From the NCBI RefSeq assembly GCF_920984735.1, contig NZ_CAKLBU010000009.1, positions 62,001 through 126,000 on the forward strand: DNA of 64,000 bases. The letters run 5' to 3'. The stretch is from Pedobacter sp. Leaf250. GTDB taxonomy: Bacteria; Bacteroidota; Bacteroidia; Sphingobacteriales; Sphingobacteriaceae. A model generated the notes under the pieces. That model worked only from the letters and a program-made list of their open reading frames with translations. It was not told the DNA's origin and ran no database searches. Below, piece after piece: positions 1 to 8,210 of the stretch. Made by a program: the position numbers and the translations under genes. How positions within the stretch are numbered: the stretch's first letter is position 1; the number at the start of each line of letters is the position of its first letter.

Positions 1-1
1 T

Positions 2-586
2 GCTGAGAAATATAGCGAACAATTCAAAAACGGAAATGTGAGCATTATTTCTATCGGTAAAAAAACACAAGATTTTTACGAAAAACGTAAATACAATGTT
101 ATTGGAAACAATAATGAAGTATACGCTGCTTTAACTTTCGAAAACGTAACCAAGATCACTGATGCGATAATGGCTGGCTTTTTAAAAGGCGAATTTGATA
201 AAGTAGAAGTGGTTTATAACCGTTTCAGAAATGCGGCTGTTCAATTTATTACTACTGAACAATTGTTGCCTTTACCAAAGGTTGAGGAAGTAGAATTAAC
301 TAAAGCCGATAAAAAAGCAGCAAACGTTGATTATATTTTAGAGCCATCTCAGGAGGAAATTGTTGAACAATTAATTCCAAAATCAATTAAAATTCAGTTA
401 TACAAAGCGGTGTTGGATTCTCACGCATCTGAGCATGGCGCACGTATGACATCGATGGATAAAGCAACTGAAAACGCTGGTGAGTTATTAAAAGCCTTAA
501 AACTTTCTTATAATCAAGCCCGTCAGGCAGCAATTACAACTGAGTTAACAGAGATTGTAAGTGGTGCAGCAGCATTAAATGGATAA
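2..586 (+). CDS. atpG: ATP synthase F1 subunit gamma (5' partial)
   Basis: This is the C-terminal 194 residues of the F1 gamma subunit, the rotor shaft that couples proton flow through Fo to ATP synthesis in the F1 head at the inner face of the membrane. The gamma signature is visible near the end as HASEHGARMTSMDKATENA, followed by the long C-terminal helix that enters the alpha3beta3 head. The frame is open from base 2, so the start lies outside the window; the GTG at 38 is internal. A strong hairpin terminator follows at 627, which suggests this is the last gene of an atp operon. The identification is firm from the signature. Confidence 0.96.
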   Translation, partial: AEKYSEQFKNGNVSIISIGKKTQDFYEKRKYNVIGNNNEVYAALTFENVTKITDAIMAGFLKGEFDKVEVVYNRFRNAAVQFITTEQLLPLPKVEEVELTKADKKAANVDYILEPSQEEIVEQLIPKSIKIQLYKAVLDSHASEHGARMTSMDKATENAGELLKALKLSYNQARQAAITTELTEIVSGAAALNG

Positions 587-626
587 TCAAAATTCTCATC
601 CTGCGCTTGTCGAAGGATTAAAATAC

Positions 627-656
627 AAAACCCATTTCTTAATAGAAATGGGTTTT
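627..656. terminator. Bidirectional intrinsic terminator after atpG
   Basis: A 13-bp inverted repeat (aaaacccatttct / agaaatgggtttt) with a 4-nt loop and A/T tracts on both sides. It lies between the convergent atpG and the lipoprotein gene at 704, so it can serve both strands. Confidence 0.88.
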
Positions 657-703
657 CTTATGCTCCAACTAATTTAAACTTAAAATTAGATATTTTACTT
701 TCG

Positions 704-1345
704 CTACAGCTTCTCTAAAGTCGAGCTAATTCCAAGTTCTCCACGAGCTCCAAGCTGAATTTTGCTATTATTATCTACGATAAGAACATTATGTTCGGAA
801 TCTTTTTGCCAAAACATATCATCAAAACGAAATGCCTTGCCCTTTGCGATACCACTGATATTTGTAAGCTGCAAAAGGTTTCCTGTGGCTTGCAGCTTCA
901 CAAAAATAGTATCAGAAATCGCATTTGGTTTTAATACAGATTTAACAGTGTTTTCCGAAAGGTTAACGTAAGAATTCAAATCCATATCAAAACTACTGTT
1001 GTTTTTTATTTGGTAACTTATGTCTCCCGGAAATACTCTTATTTTTGTTTTGGAAGTACTTCCGGCCACTGATAATGAAATCTCAAAAATACCTGATTTT
1101 TTATATCTGTGCTCCGCTTTACTTCCCTTAACCTCAACTGAGCCATCTCCGTAATTCCAAATGTAATTGTCGGCACCTGTAGCATCATTAGCGGTCAAAA
1201 CCACAGATTGTGCTAAATAAATCGATTTGTTTTCTACTTTAAATTCAGTAGTACTGATTTCAGGAATTCGATAAGGTTCCTTTTTACAGGCAACCATGCT
1301 TATTGAAGCAATAGCAAGCCCTGCTAGTAAATTTTTGATTTTCAT
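704..1345 (-). CDS. PKD-domain lipoprotein
   Basis: A 213-residue predicted lipoprotein. The signal peptide ends in the lipobox SMVAC at residues 16-20, and the KKE after the cysteine is typical of Bacteroidota lipoproteins. Residues about 35-105 look like a PKD fold: YIWNYGDGS is the classic WdFGDG motif and HRYKKSGIFEISLSV is the closing strand pair. PKD domains usually mediate protein or polysaccharide contacts at the cell surface. The C-terminal half (about 110-213) matches nothing I recognise. The gene is monocistronic, divergent from the phosphatase at 1496, with a TAGTTTTG promoter box and a cacacacaaat leader. Substrate and partner are unknown. Confidence 0.78.
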   Translation of the reverse strand: MKIKNLLAGLAIASISMVACKKEPYRIPEISTTEFKVENKSIYLAQSVVLTANDATGADNYIWNYGDGSVEVKGSKAEHRYKKSGIFEISLSVAGSTSKTKIRVFPGDISYQIKNNSSFDMDLNSYVNLSENTVKSVLKPNAISDTIFVKLQATGNLLQLTNISGIAKGKAFRFDDMFWQKDSEHNVLIVDNNSKIQLGARGELGISSTLEKL

Positions 1346-1370
1346 GTTAAAGATTTTATTTGTGTGTGCC

Positions 1371-1378
1371 CAAAACTA
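1371..1378 (-). promoter_or_regulatory. TAnnTTTG promoter box for the PKD lipoprotein
   Basis: On the minus strand the sequence reads TAGTTTTG, matching the Bacteroidota -7 consensus TAnnTTTG. It lies 25 nt upstream of the ATG, and the leader between them contains GCACACACAAATAAAA. Confidence 0.6.
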
Positions 1379-1470
1379 ATAAAATTCTATAACTAAGAAC
1401 TTAATAATTGAGTAATTACATAAATGTTAAGTTGAGTAAGCGTAAAGAAAGTGATGTCGAATTCAACTGT

Positions 1471-1478
1471 TATATTTG
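1471..1478 (+). promoter_or_regulatory. TAnnTTTG promoter box for the acid phosphatase
   Basis: TATATTTG, a perfect match to the Bacteroidota -7 box, ends 17 nt before the ATG at 1496. No convincing -33 TTTG is seen at 19-nt spacing. Confidence 0.6.
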
Positions 1479-1495
1479 CACAATAATTTCAAATT

Positions 1496-2260
1496 ATGAA
1501 AAGATACATCTTCATCACATTATTACTTGCTCCAATTTTTGCCCTTGCCCAATCTCCAGCCAGAGATTATACCAATGCAGTACTGTGGCAACAAACAAGC
1601 GGCGAGTACAGAGCCCTATGTTTTCAAGCGTATAACTTTGCCAGATTATCTTTAAAGGAAGCCTTGTGGGCCGATACAAGTAAAAAACCAAATTGTGTTA
1701 TTGTAGATATTGATGAAACCATTTTAGATAATTCACCTTTCCAGGGCCATGAAATTAGGAAAGGACTAAGTTATAATCCAGCCGATTGGACAGAGTGGAC
1801 AAGCTTAGCAAAGGCTGATACCGTTCCTGGATCCTTGGCATTTTTAAAATTTGCATCCTCAAAAAACATCGAAACTTTTTACGTGAGTAATCGCGATGAA
1901 AAGGATTATGCCGCGACTTTAAAAAATCTGCAGGCTTTTGGATTTCCATATGCTGATGATGCACATCTAGTAGTTTCAAAAGGAACTTCAAACAAAGAAC
2001 CTCGCCGACAGAAAATTGCCGAAACGCATCATATTTTAATGTTCTGCGGCGATAACTTAAGTGATTTTAGTAATATTTTCTATCGTGAAGAGAAAAATAC
2101 ATTTGAGCAGGTAAATCAAAATCAAAACCTTTTTGGCATTAAATATATTGTATTACCTAACCCCATGTATGGCGACTGGGAAAAACCTTTGTACAAGGGA
2201 GAAAAGTTAAGTGATAAGGATAAAGGAAAACATCGTTTAGAACGATTAAAAAGTTACTAA
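1496..2260 (+). CDS. HAD-type acid phosphatase / 5'-nucleotidase, lipoprotein e(P4) family
   Basis: A 254-residue exported phosphatase of HAD subfamily IIIB. The signal peptide (about residues 1-19) ends in ALAQ. The nucleophile motif VIVDIDETILDNSPF at about 63-77 carries the D-x-D-x-T catalytic aspartates, and CGDNLSDF around 183-190 is the acidic motif that binds magnesium. Family members remove phosphate from nucleoside monophosphates and other small phosphoesters in the periplasm, for example during NAD or nucleotide salvage. There is no lipobox cysteine, so unlike Haemophilus e(P4) this copy should be soluble or surface-bound by other means. Length is normal. It is transcribed alone from the box at 1471. 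Confidence 0.88.
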   Translation: MKRYIFITLLLAPIFALAQSPARDYTNAVLWQQTSGEYRALCFQAYNFARLSLKEALWADTSKKPNCVIVDIDETILDNSPFQGHEIRKGLSYNPADWTEWTSLAKADTVPGSLAFLKFASSKNIETFYVSNRDEKDYAATLKNLQAFGFPYADDAHLVVSKGTSNKEPRRQKIAETHHILMFCGDNLSDFSNIFYREEKNTFEQVNQNQNLFGIKYIVLPNPMYGDWEKPLYKGEKLSDKDKGKHRLERLKSY

Positions 2261-2287
2261 ACTTTATAAATATTCAGCAATAAGTAT

Positions 2288-2295
2288 TACTTTTG
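2288..2295 (+). promoter_or_regulatory. TAnnTTTG promoter box for the small membrane protein
   Basis: TACTTTTG matches the -7 consensus, 22 nt before the ATG at 2318. A TTTA at 2263-2266 could serve as a loose -33 element. Confidence 0.55.
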
Positions 2296-2317
2296 CTGCA
2301 TCATAAAAATAATTATT

Positions 2318-2536
2318 ATGGAGAACAGCGAATTAAAGCACAATACTGAAAGTATGAAAACGGCTAATCAGCCAGGAATATATAAATTAATGATCTTTGG
2401 TGTATTAATTTGTATGGTTGGTACCTATGCTCGTTTCGCTTTCGATTCTTGGGTATTATCTTTGGTGTCTTGGATTGTATTATTTATTGGCGCAATCATT
2501 AGCATTAAAGGCGTATTCAAAATATTAGACGCATAA
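2318..2536 (+). CDS. Small two-helix membrane protein
   Basis: A 72-residue protein with a polar N-terminus (about 1-20) and two hydrophobic helices (about 23-40 and 47-66). A basic residue between them and the short KGVFKILDA tail suggest a hairpin in the inner membrane. I do not recognise the family and propose no function. It is likely a real gene: it has its own TACTTTTG promoter box, a good ATG and an intrinsic terminator 25 nt after its stop. It stands alone between the phosphatase and a repeat-rich stretch. Confidence 0.75.
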   Translation: MENSELKHNTESMKTANQPGIYKLMIFGVLICMVGTYARFAFDSWVLSLVSWIVLFIGAIISIKGVFKILDA

Positions 2537-2560
2537 AATATTTCTCTCTACACATACAGA

Positions 2561-2595
2561 AGCCAATTATGTTGATCACGTAATTGGCTTTTTTA
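2561..2595 (+). terminator. Intrinsic terminator after the small membrane protein
   Basis: The 9-bp stem agccaatta / taattggct encloses an 11-nt loop and is followed directly by six T. Confidence 0.88.
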
Positions 2596-3000
2596 TTTTC
2601 CTTTTCTTTTGAAAAGCAGGTTCCTGTTCTTTTTGGTACCGAAAGCCCTGCCATCCGCTTTACTCACCCGAATAAAAATCGGGGTTCGTGCCCGCTGCTG
2701 TCAGGTTTATGTTACTTAGGTAAACCTTCCTATTTTAAACCCGACAATAGCGACAGCCCCGAGTTTTTTACGAGGGCTACAGCGAATGGCGGGACTGCCA
2801 TAACCCACAACCTACTGCAATTGCTTTACTAATTATTTTTTATGGAATGTGGTTTAAAAAATCATCAACTTTTAAACGCTTTTGGTTTTGGGTTACCTAT
2901 ATCGATTTTCAGTATAAAGAGAAAAACGACAAGTAAACTAACCAAAAACGTCGGGAACTTTAAATGGCCATTTAAAGCAAATTATTAAAATGATTAATTT
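2596..3000. repeat. Repeat-like intergenic stretch, includes a family B element and two dubious ORFs
   Basis: About 400 nt without a convincing gene. Local GC is higher than in the neighbours. Positions 2736-2796 carry the family B ends (TAAACCCGA at the left, GCGGGACTG at the right) around a short cgacagccc / gggctacag arm pair. A frame open from 2584 to 2832 begins inside the preceding terminator and has an odd composition. A 48-codon ATG frame (2842-2988) ends across a perfect 20-bp palindrome at 2958-2977 (ctttaaatgg / ccatttaaag). I read the stretch as a decayed or composite interspersed repeat, not as protein-coding sequence. Confidence 0.5.
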
Positions 3001-3017
3001 ATCAGAACCACAAAATC

Positions 3018-3902
3018 ATGAAAAGGAATATAATTGCTATTGCCATAATTTTAACAATTTTTGGCTGCCAATCTAACAAAAAGGAATCTGCCAGCGCTGA
3101 TGCATCCATTGCTCAGGAAATGAAAATCGCTGACGACACCGCTGTAGAAAAAATCATCAAAACAGCCGACATGCGTTTTCGTGTTAAAGATGTTCAAAAT
3201 ACTAAAGAGCAACTAAGTAAAACCATCAAAGCAGAAGGCGGCACTGTTGCCGAATTTTCCATTCAAAGCAACATTCAGGAAACTGAAAAAGTTAAACAAT
3301 CTACCGATTCATTAAAGGAAATTACGTCTTATCGTACAGAAGGTTATCTTGTAGCAAAAGTACCCTCAGAAAAATTGGATGAGTTTACCAACACGATTTC
3401 AAAAATGGCTGTGTTTGTAAATAGCGCATCAATGAAATTAGATGATCAGAGCATTAACTATTTAGCCAATAAACTTAAAGCTCAAAATAGGGTAAGTGCT
3501 TCTAAACAAATTGGTAATATCCCCAGTAAAAAAGCTGATAACATAGAAACATCTTTAGCTTTAAAAGATGAATATGTAGACAGGAAAATTGATAATATGA
3601 GTATTGATGCTCGAGTAAAATACAGTACAATTACACTTAATTTTTATCAGGATAACACTGTTACCACAATGACCGTTGCGAATGATAATTTGTACGATTA
3701 CCGCCCTAATTTTGCCAGCAGGCTTTGGTTAAACATTGTAAACGGTTGGACCATTTTTAAAGAAATTATTCTTGCTTTAGCAAACCTTTGGATGTTGGTT
3801 TTAGCTGGAATAGTAGTGTTTTTTACTGTCAGATACTTTGTAAGGAAAAACAAAGTGGCGATGGAATTGGCAGCAAAAAATTTAATGGCAAATAGGCAAT
3901 AG
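3018..3902 (+). CDS. DUF4349 lipoprotein
   Basis: A 294-residue protein. The lipobox IFGC is at about residues 14-17 and is followed by an acidic and serine-rich linker. From about 45 to 215 it carries the DUF4349 pattern, seen as KIIKTADMRFRVKDVQNT, then a helical middle with VDRKIDNMSIDARVKYSTITLNFYQ split around residue 195. A single hydrophobic helix spans about 255-275 (LALANLWMLVLAGIVVFF), with a basic cytoplasmic tail. DUF4349 proteins are envelope-anchored and have no assigned activity. The combination of an acylated N-terminus and a C-terminal membrane helix is the usual family layout. It appears to be monocistronic. Confidence 0.85.
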   Translation: MKRNIIAIAIILTIFGCQSNKKESASADASIAQEMKIADDTAVEKIIKTADMRFRVKDVQNTKEQLSKTIKAEGGTVAEFSIQSNIQETEKVKQSTDSLKEITSYRTEGYLVAKVPSEKLDEFTNTISKMAVFVNSASMKLDDQSINYLANKLKAQNRVSASKQIGNIPSKKADNIETSLALKDEYVDRKIDNMSIDARVKYSTITLNFYQDNTVTTMTVANDNLYDYRPNFASRLWLNIVNGWTIFKEIILALANLWMLVLAGIVVFFTVRYFVRKNKVAMELAAKNLMANRQ

Positions 3903-3919
3903 TGTTTCATTTTTCCGAA

Positions 3920-3962
3920 TGAGATTGCCACGTCCCGATGAAAATCGGTACTCGCAATGACG
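3920..3962 (-). repeat. Family A hairpin repeat, TTGC-stem variant with inserted loop
   Basis: On the minus strand it reads CGTCATTGCGAGT, then a small internal hairpin (accgattttcatcggg), then CGTGGCAATCTCA. Head CGTCA and tail TCTCA match other family A copies, and ATTGC pairs with GCAAT. Confidence 0.7.
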
Positions 3963-4003
3963 ATTTCGTTTTAATCCTATCGGTCGGTGTCTCACCGACC
4001 GAC

Positions 4004-4591
4004 TTATTTCTTAACTTTCACAGCCAAACCTTTCACCTTCGTTTTGTTATCGCTTACAAAAGATTCCCAACCTGAATAAGTTTTCGATTTTCCGCCAGAA
4101 GTAATTTTTTGGAATGAATGGCAAACAGCAACCGCTAAACCATCCGTTGCATCCAAAAACTCCGGGGTTTCTTTAAAGTTCAGTAACCTTTGAAGCATGG
4201 CTGCCACTTGTTCTTTAGTAGCATTTCCATTTCCTGTAATAGATTGCTTTATTTTACGCGGCGAATATTCTGTAACCGAAATATTTCTGGAAAGTGCAGC
4301 TGCTATTGCTATTCCTTGCGCTCTGCCCAATTTCAAAAGAACCTGAATGTTTTTGCCGTAAAAAGGTGCTTCTATTGCTAAAACATCAGGTTTGTATTGG
4401 TCAATCAATACAACTGTTTTTTCGAAAATGCGTTGAAGTTTTAAAAATGGATCATCAAGATGCGTCATCTTAACTACGCCTAAACTAATGAGTTCTGTTT
4501 TGTTTCCCTTTTCTAAAATTACGCCATAACCCATTACCGCAGTTCCGGGGTCGATGCCCATAATGATCCGTTCCTTTTTTTCGTTCAACAT
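4004..4591 (-). CDS. ruvC: Crossover junction endodeoxyribonuclease RuvC
   Basis: RuvC resolves Holliday junctions together with RuvAB at the end of homologous recombination and fork repair. With the start at 4591 the protein has 195 residues. The RNase H-like catalytic acids are all present: D14 in GIDPGTAVMGYGV, E74 in LAIEAPFYG, and D147/D150 in LDATDGLAVAVCH. The basic C-terminus is typical. The frame opens six codons further upstream at 4609, but MLNEKKERI directly before the first strand fits the family better. It is divergent from the membrane-protein operon at 4612, with a very short intergenic space. ruvA and ruvB are not in this window. Confidence 0.95.
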   Translation of the reverse strand: MLNEKKERIIMGIDPGTAVMGYGVILEKGNKTELISLGVVKMTHLDDPFLKLQRIFEKTVVLIDQYKPDVLAIEAPFYGKNIQVLLKLGRAQGIAIAAALSRNISVTEYSPRKIKQSITGNGNATKEQVAAMLQRLLNFKETPEFLDATDGLAVAVCHSFQKITSGGKSKTYSGWESFVSDNKTKVKGLAVKVKK

Positions 4592-4611
4592 TACAGCAAT
4601 ATTAAGCATAT

Positions 4612-5610
4612 TTGCAAACTAAAAAGATAATCTTGACAGGCAACAACAAAAAAATATTATCAATACTGATTAAAACCGCAATCGTAATCCTTGCCTTTTG
4701 GTTTATCTACCACAAGCTTGTGGCCAATAAAAACCTCGAAAATTTTAGTGCCTTACTAAAAGATATTTCGCAGATTGAAATTTTTGCTGTAATCGGTTTT
4801 GTTGTTTTGCTAATGTTCGTTAATTGGTTTTTAGAAGCAGCCAAGTGGAAAAGATTGATGAGCCATATTGAAAGGATTACTTTTTACCGAGCCATTGAAT
4901 CGGTTTTTTGTGGCTTAACCCTAGCCATCTTTACACCAAATAGATTAGGCGAGTATGGTGGGAGGGTATTTTTTCTATCGCCCAAGCGTAGGATAGTAGG
5001 TATAGTGGCGATGACAGTGGGAAACATTGGGCAATTAGTGTTGACAAATGTTTTCGGAGCAATTGCCGCTTGCTTTTTTATTTACAGATTTGTACCGATC
5101 GATAACTCCGTTTTTTTAGCAGTTGTGATGTTGGCTATGGCTTTCTGCCTGTTTTTTATTGTCTTCTATTTTAATATTCAGTGGTTAAATGGCATCTTGT
5201 TATCATTCAAATTCACACGGAAGTATAAGAAATTTTACAGTATTCTAGGGAGATATCGAAAAGAAGAACTCTTTAAAATTATGCTGTTTTGCCTGGCAAG
5301 ATACATCGTTTTCAGTTCTCAATATTTCATTTTATTTATGTGGCTCATTCCAGGATTGCATTATATGGATATCATCATGATGACCTGTTTATTGTTTTTA
5401 ATTCAGTCGGCATTGCCATCATTGGATCTTTTCGATGTTGGGATTAGAAGTGTAACAGCAGTTGAGTTATTTAAGCACATAACCGATCAGCATGTGGCAG
5501 TTATTGCATGTACAGCAAGTATTTGGCTCATAAATATTATTATTCCTGCTATCTTAGGCACTTATTTCGTTTTTAAACTCAATTTTTTTGGAACTCCTAA
5601 AACTGATTAG
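4612..5610 (+). CDS. Flippase-like integral membrane protein (lysylphosphatidylglycerol synthase TM family, UPF0104)
   Basis: A 332-residue polytopic protein with seven to eight hydrophobic segments. It resembles the transmembrane region of MprF/LPG synthases and AglD-like flippases; the conserved LTLAIFTPNRLGEYGGR near residue 95-115 is the most diagnostic stretch (NR-GE-GGR). There is no soluble aminoacyl-transferase domain, so lipid flipping or glycolipid handling is more likely than lysylation. The start is uncertain: the TTG at 4612 lies inside CATATTTG, close to a promoter box, and a second in-frame TTG at 4633 is possible. Its 3' end overlaps the GT2 gene by 23 nt, which implies translational coupling and a joint role in envelope glycolipid or polysaccharide assembly. 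Confidence 0.8.
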   Translation: MQTKKIILTGNNKKILSILIKTAIVILAFWFIYHKLVANKNLENFSALLKDISQIEIFAVIGFVVLLMFVNWFLEAAKWKRLMSHIERITFYRAIESVFCGLTLAIFTPNRLGEYGGRVFFLSPKRRIVGIVAMTVGNIGQLVLTNVFGAIAACFFIYRFVPIDNSVFLAVVMLAMAFCLFFIVFYFNIQWLNGILLSFKFTRKYKKFYSILGRYRKEELFKIMLFCLARYIVFSSQYFILFMWLIPGLHYMDIIMMTCLLFLIQSALPSLDLFDVGIRSVTAVELFKHITDQHVAVIACTASIWLINIIIPAILGTYFVFKLNFFGTPKTD

Positions 5611-6724
5611 TCTTACATCCGCCGCTTTAACTTTAGTTTATGGTTTATTGGTACTCACTTTTATTAAAGGTTGGTACAGCTTAAACCTATTTAAAAAAGG
5701 TATTTTTACACCTGTTACCAAGGTTTCGGTTATTGTTGCCGCACGTGATGAGGCCTTAAATATTGGCCGAACCATTGATGCTTTAATTGCACAGGATTAT
5801 CCAAAAAACTTAACAGAAATTATTTTCATTGATGATCATTCTACTGATAACACGGCGGAAATTGTAGCCTCTTACGCTGCCAGTGGAATTAAACTAATTA
5901 AATTAAACGAAAACCAGGCACTTAACTCTTACAAGAAGAAGGCAATACAAACAGCAATTGGATCGTGCAGTGGCGATTTAATTATCACTACTGATGCCGA
6001 TTGTGTAATGGGCGAAAAATGGCTCTCGTCAGTTGTAAATTTTTATCAGGATAAGGGTTATAAAATGATATCTTCGCCGGTAGCCTACTTCGAAGAAAAG
6101 AGTTTTTTCGAAAGATTGCAGTCATTGGAATTTCTATATTTAATTGGCTTAGGGGCGTCAACTATCGGCAATAAAAAGCCTTCCACTTGCAATGGTGCAA
6201 ACTTAGCATACGAAAAGGCTACATTTTATGAGGTTGGTGGTTTTCAAGGAATAGATGATTTGGCCTCTGGCGATGATGAGCTTTTGCTGCATAAAATAGC
6301 TGCAAAATATCCTGATAAAATAGGTTTCCTCAAAGATAGATTTGCGATTGTATATACGCATGCAAAAGAGAATTTAAAGTCATTTATTCAACAGCGTAAA
6401 AGGTGGGCATCTAAAAGTACGCGATATAAAAATAAAGCAATCATCGTTTTAGGTGTTTTTGTTTGGGTTTTTAATCTTAGTATTTTATCAAACTTCATTA
6501 CAGGATTATTTATTCCAGCGTTTTTAACCATAACAATCTATCAATTGATAGTTAAAATGATTTTAGAAACATTATTTTTATGGGATGTGACTGGCTTCGC
6601 AAAAAAACGTCGACTGCTCGTATTAATCCCTATTTTAAATGTTTTACATATACTTTACATCGTTTACATTGGTATTGCTGGAAACAGTGGGAAATACAAT
6701 TGGAAAGGGAGAATGGTTAAGTAA
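5588..6724 (+). CDS. Membrane-bound glycosyltransferase family 2
   Basis: A 378-residue GT2 enzyme. An N-terminal helix (about 5-25) precedes the GT-A fold. VSVIVAARDEALNI and IDDHSTDNTAE bind the nucleotide sugar, TTDADC holds the DxD metal site, and QQRKRWASKS near 270 is the QxxRW motif of processive GT2 enzymes. Two or three C-terminal membrane helices follow. The product is probably a polysaccharide or glycolipid; the donor sugar cannot be told. The start is TTG at 5588, overlapping the preceding gene, and the TAA overlaps the next ATG by one base (TAATG). The three genes 4612-7866 therefore look like one tightly coupled operon. Confidence 0.88.
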   Translation: MELLKLISLTSAALTLVYGLLVLTFIKGWYSLNLFKKGIFTPVTKVSVIVAARDEALNIGRTIDALIAQDYPKNLTEIIFIDDHSTDNTAEIVASYAASGIKLIKLNENQALNSYKKKAIQTAIGSCSGDLIITTDADCVMGEKWLSSVVNFYQDKGYKMISSPVAYFEEKSFFERLQSLEFLYLIGLGASTIGNKKPSTCNGANLAYEKATFYEVGGFQGIDDLASGDDELLLHKIAAKYPDKIGFLKDRFAIVYTHAKENLKSFIQQRKRWASKSTRYKNKAIIVLGVFVWVFNLSILSNFITGLFIPAFLTITIYQLIVKMILETLFLWDVTGFAKKRRLLVLIPILNVLHILYIVYIGIAGNSGKYNWKGRMVK

Positions 6725-7866
6725 TGGATAATAGCCCATCAAAAAAAGTATGGTTAAAGTTTAAAAGAAATAAGCTCGCTTTTGGTGGACTTATTTTTAT
6801 TTTACTATTGGTTTTGATGGGGATTTTGGGTTATTTAATCACTCCAGATCATACGCCTTTTGCCAATACGCAGGTTTTGCAGCTAAACAAAAAAAAGCCT
6901 AGCCGAACTTTTAAATTTATCATTCTTGGCAAAAACCCTAATGTAAAAGAGATTGGGTTTTTCGAGCGGATGCTGGAAGGGCAAAAGTCAGCTGTTACGA
7001 GTATTCCAATTACTTCATATCGAATCGTTAATGATGATGTTTTTATAACGCCTTACATCGGTGATGAGGAAAAAGTTAAGGAAACTAAATACAGTTTAAG
7101 AGAGTTATGCCCTAGATGTACACCTTATTCTAAACTTGGAACACCAGCAACTTTGTTTGAGCAATATAATGTGTATGAAAAAACATATTGGTTAGGGACA
7201 GACATTTATGGTCGTGATTTGCTAAGCCGCATGATTCTTGGCATTCGCGTCTCACTATCTGTTGGTTTGATGGCGGTGTTGATCTCGCTTTTTATAGGAG
7301 TAAGTTTAGGTGCGATAGCAGGTTATTTTGGAGGCAAAGTTGATGCGGCAATCAGTTGGTTTATGAATGTAGTTTGGTCGTTGCCTTCGTTATTGCTGGT
7401 TATTGCCATTTCATTTGCTTTAGGTAAAGGCTTTTGGCAAATATTTATTGCGGTTGGTTTATCAACATGGGTAGATGTTGCTCGTTTAGTGCGTGGGCAG
7501 GTAATGGCGCTTAAAGAAGTAGAATTTGTGGAAGCTGCCAGAGCATTGGGGTTTAGCACTTCGCGAACTATTATAAAGCACATACTCCCAAATATTGCAG
7601 GACCGATTTTAGTAGTGGCATCTTCAAATTTTGCATCAGCAATATTATTGGAAACGGGCTTGAGTTTCTTGGGCTTCGGGGCACAGCCTCCAATGCCAAG
7701 TTGGGGAAGTATGATTAAAGAACATTATGGATATATAATCATGGATGCTGCTTATTTAGCTGTTTTACCAGGTTTGGCCATTATGTTTACGGTTTATGCT
7801 TTTAATGTTTTGGCTATAGGCCTGCGTGATGCTTTTGATGTAAAAGGGCAGAATACAACTGTCTAA
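6724..7866 (+). CDS. OppC/DppC-like ABC transporter permease
   Basis: A 380-residue inner-membrane permease of the peptide/nickel importer class. One N-terminal helix (about 19-40) is followed by a long periplasmic insert (about 45-150) and then the five-helix BPD_transp_1 core. The EAA loop that contacts the ATPase is clear: VEAARALGFSTSRTIIKHIL. The short GLSFLGFGAQPPMPSWG motif is typical of OppC. The insert contains CPRCTP, a possible redox or metal pair. OppA, OppB, OppD and OppF are not adjacent, so partners must be encoded elsewhere. It is translationally coupled to the GT2 gene, which is odd for a peptide importer. Confidence 0.88.
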   Translation: MDNSPSKKVWLKFKRNKLAFGGLIFILLLVLMGILGYLITPDHTPFANTQVLQLNKKKPSRTFKFIILGKNPNVKEIGFFERMLEGQKSAVTSIPITSYRIVNDDVFITPYIGDEEKVKETKYSLRELCPRCTPYSKLGTPATLFEQYNVYEKTYWLGTDIYGRDLLSRMILGIRVSLSVGLMAVLISLFIGVSLGAIAGYFGGKVDAAISWFMNVVWSLPSLLLVIAISFALGKGFWQIFIAVGLSTWVDVARLVRGQVMALKEVEFVEAARALGFSTSRTIIKHILPNIAGPILVVASSNFASAILLETGLSFLGFGAQPPMPSWGSMIKEHYGYIIMDAAYLAVLPGLAIMFTVYAFNVLAIGLRDAFDVKGQNTTV

Positions 7867-8207
7867 ATTTTCTTTTTCTTCGAAGCTTTGGCAAGCGGAT
7901 TAAACTCCAGCGCCAAATTGATCCAAAAATCTAAATCTTCCTTCCTGTTTAGTACATCTTGCGAAACTAATATATAACCTTTCATTACAGTGTTACTCAT
8001 AACCATTAGTTCCCAGCCATCCACATTTTCTAAAGCTACCAAGCTTTCGGGAGCGAGCCTAAGCATCACTTTATCTTTCATTACACCAATGCACATTTTG
8101 TTATCAACCATAAAGATCAATCCACCAAACATTTCTTTCTCTTCTACATCTGGCAAGTGCATTAACTTTTCCGCAATGCGATTAGCAAGAGTCTCATTGT
8201 ATCTCAT
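7863..8207 (-). CDS. TfoX/Sxy N-terminal domain protein
   Basis: A 114-residue single-domain TfoX_N protein. The family pattern is plain: EMFGGLIFMVDNKMCIGVMKDKVMLRL, read here as MFGGL, then MVDNKM, then a strand ending in MLRL. In gammaproteobacteria TfoX/Sxy controls competence through CRP, but in Bacteroidota these short stand-alone domains have no known role, and regulation of competence should not be assumed. The lysine-rich tail (KASKKKKI) could bind nucleic acid. Its end overlaps the convergent permease gene by 4 nt. It is followed upstream by another minus-strand gene starting 3 nt away, so the two may be co-transcribed. Confidence 0.85.
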   Translation of the reverse strand: MRYNETLANRIAEKLMHLPDVEEKEMFGGLIFMVDNKMCIGVMKDKVMLRLAPESLVALENVDGWELMVMSNTVMKGYILVSQDVLNRKEDLDFWINLALEFNPLAKASKKKKI

Positions 8208-8210
8208 TAG

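Noticed and set aside
1408..1635. 75-codon plus-strand frame overlapping the phosphatase start
   Set aside because: Out of frame with the phosphatase signal peptide and no family resemblance; the TATATTTG box inside it belongs to the phosphatase.
2584..2832. 82-codon open frame as a gene
   Set aside because: It begins at a TTG inside the preceding terminator, has no promoter box or plausible leader, shows atypical composition, and overlaps a family B repeat.
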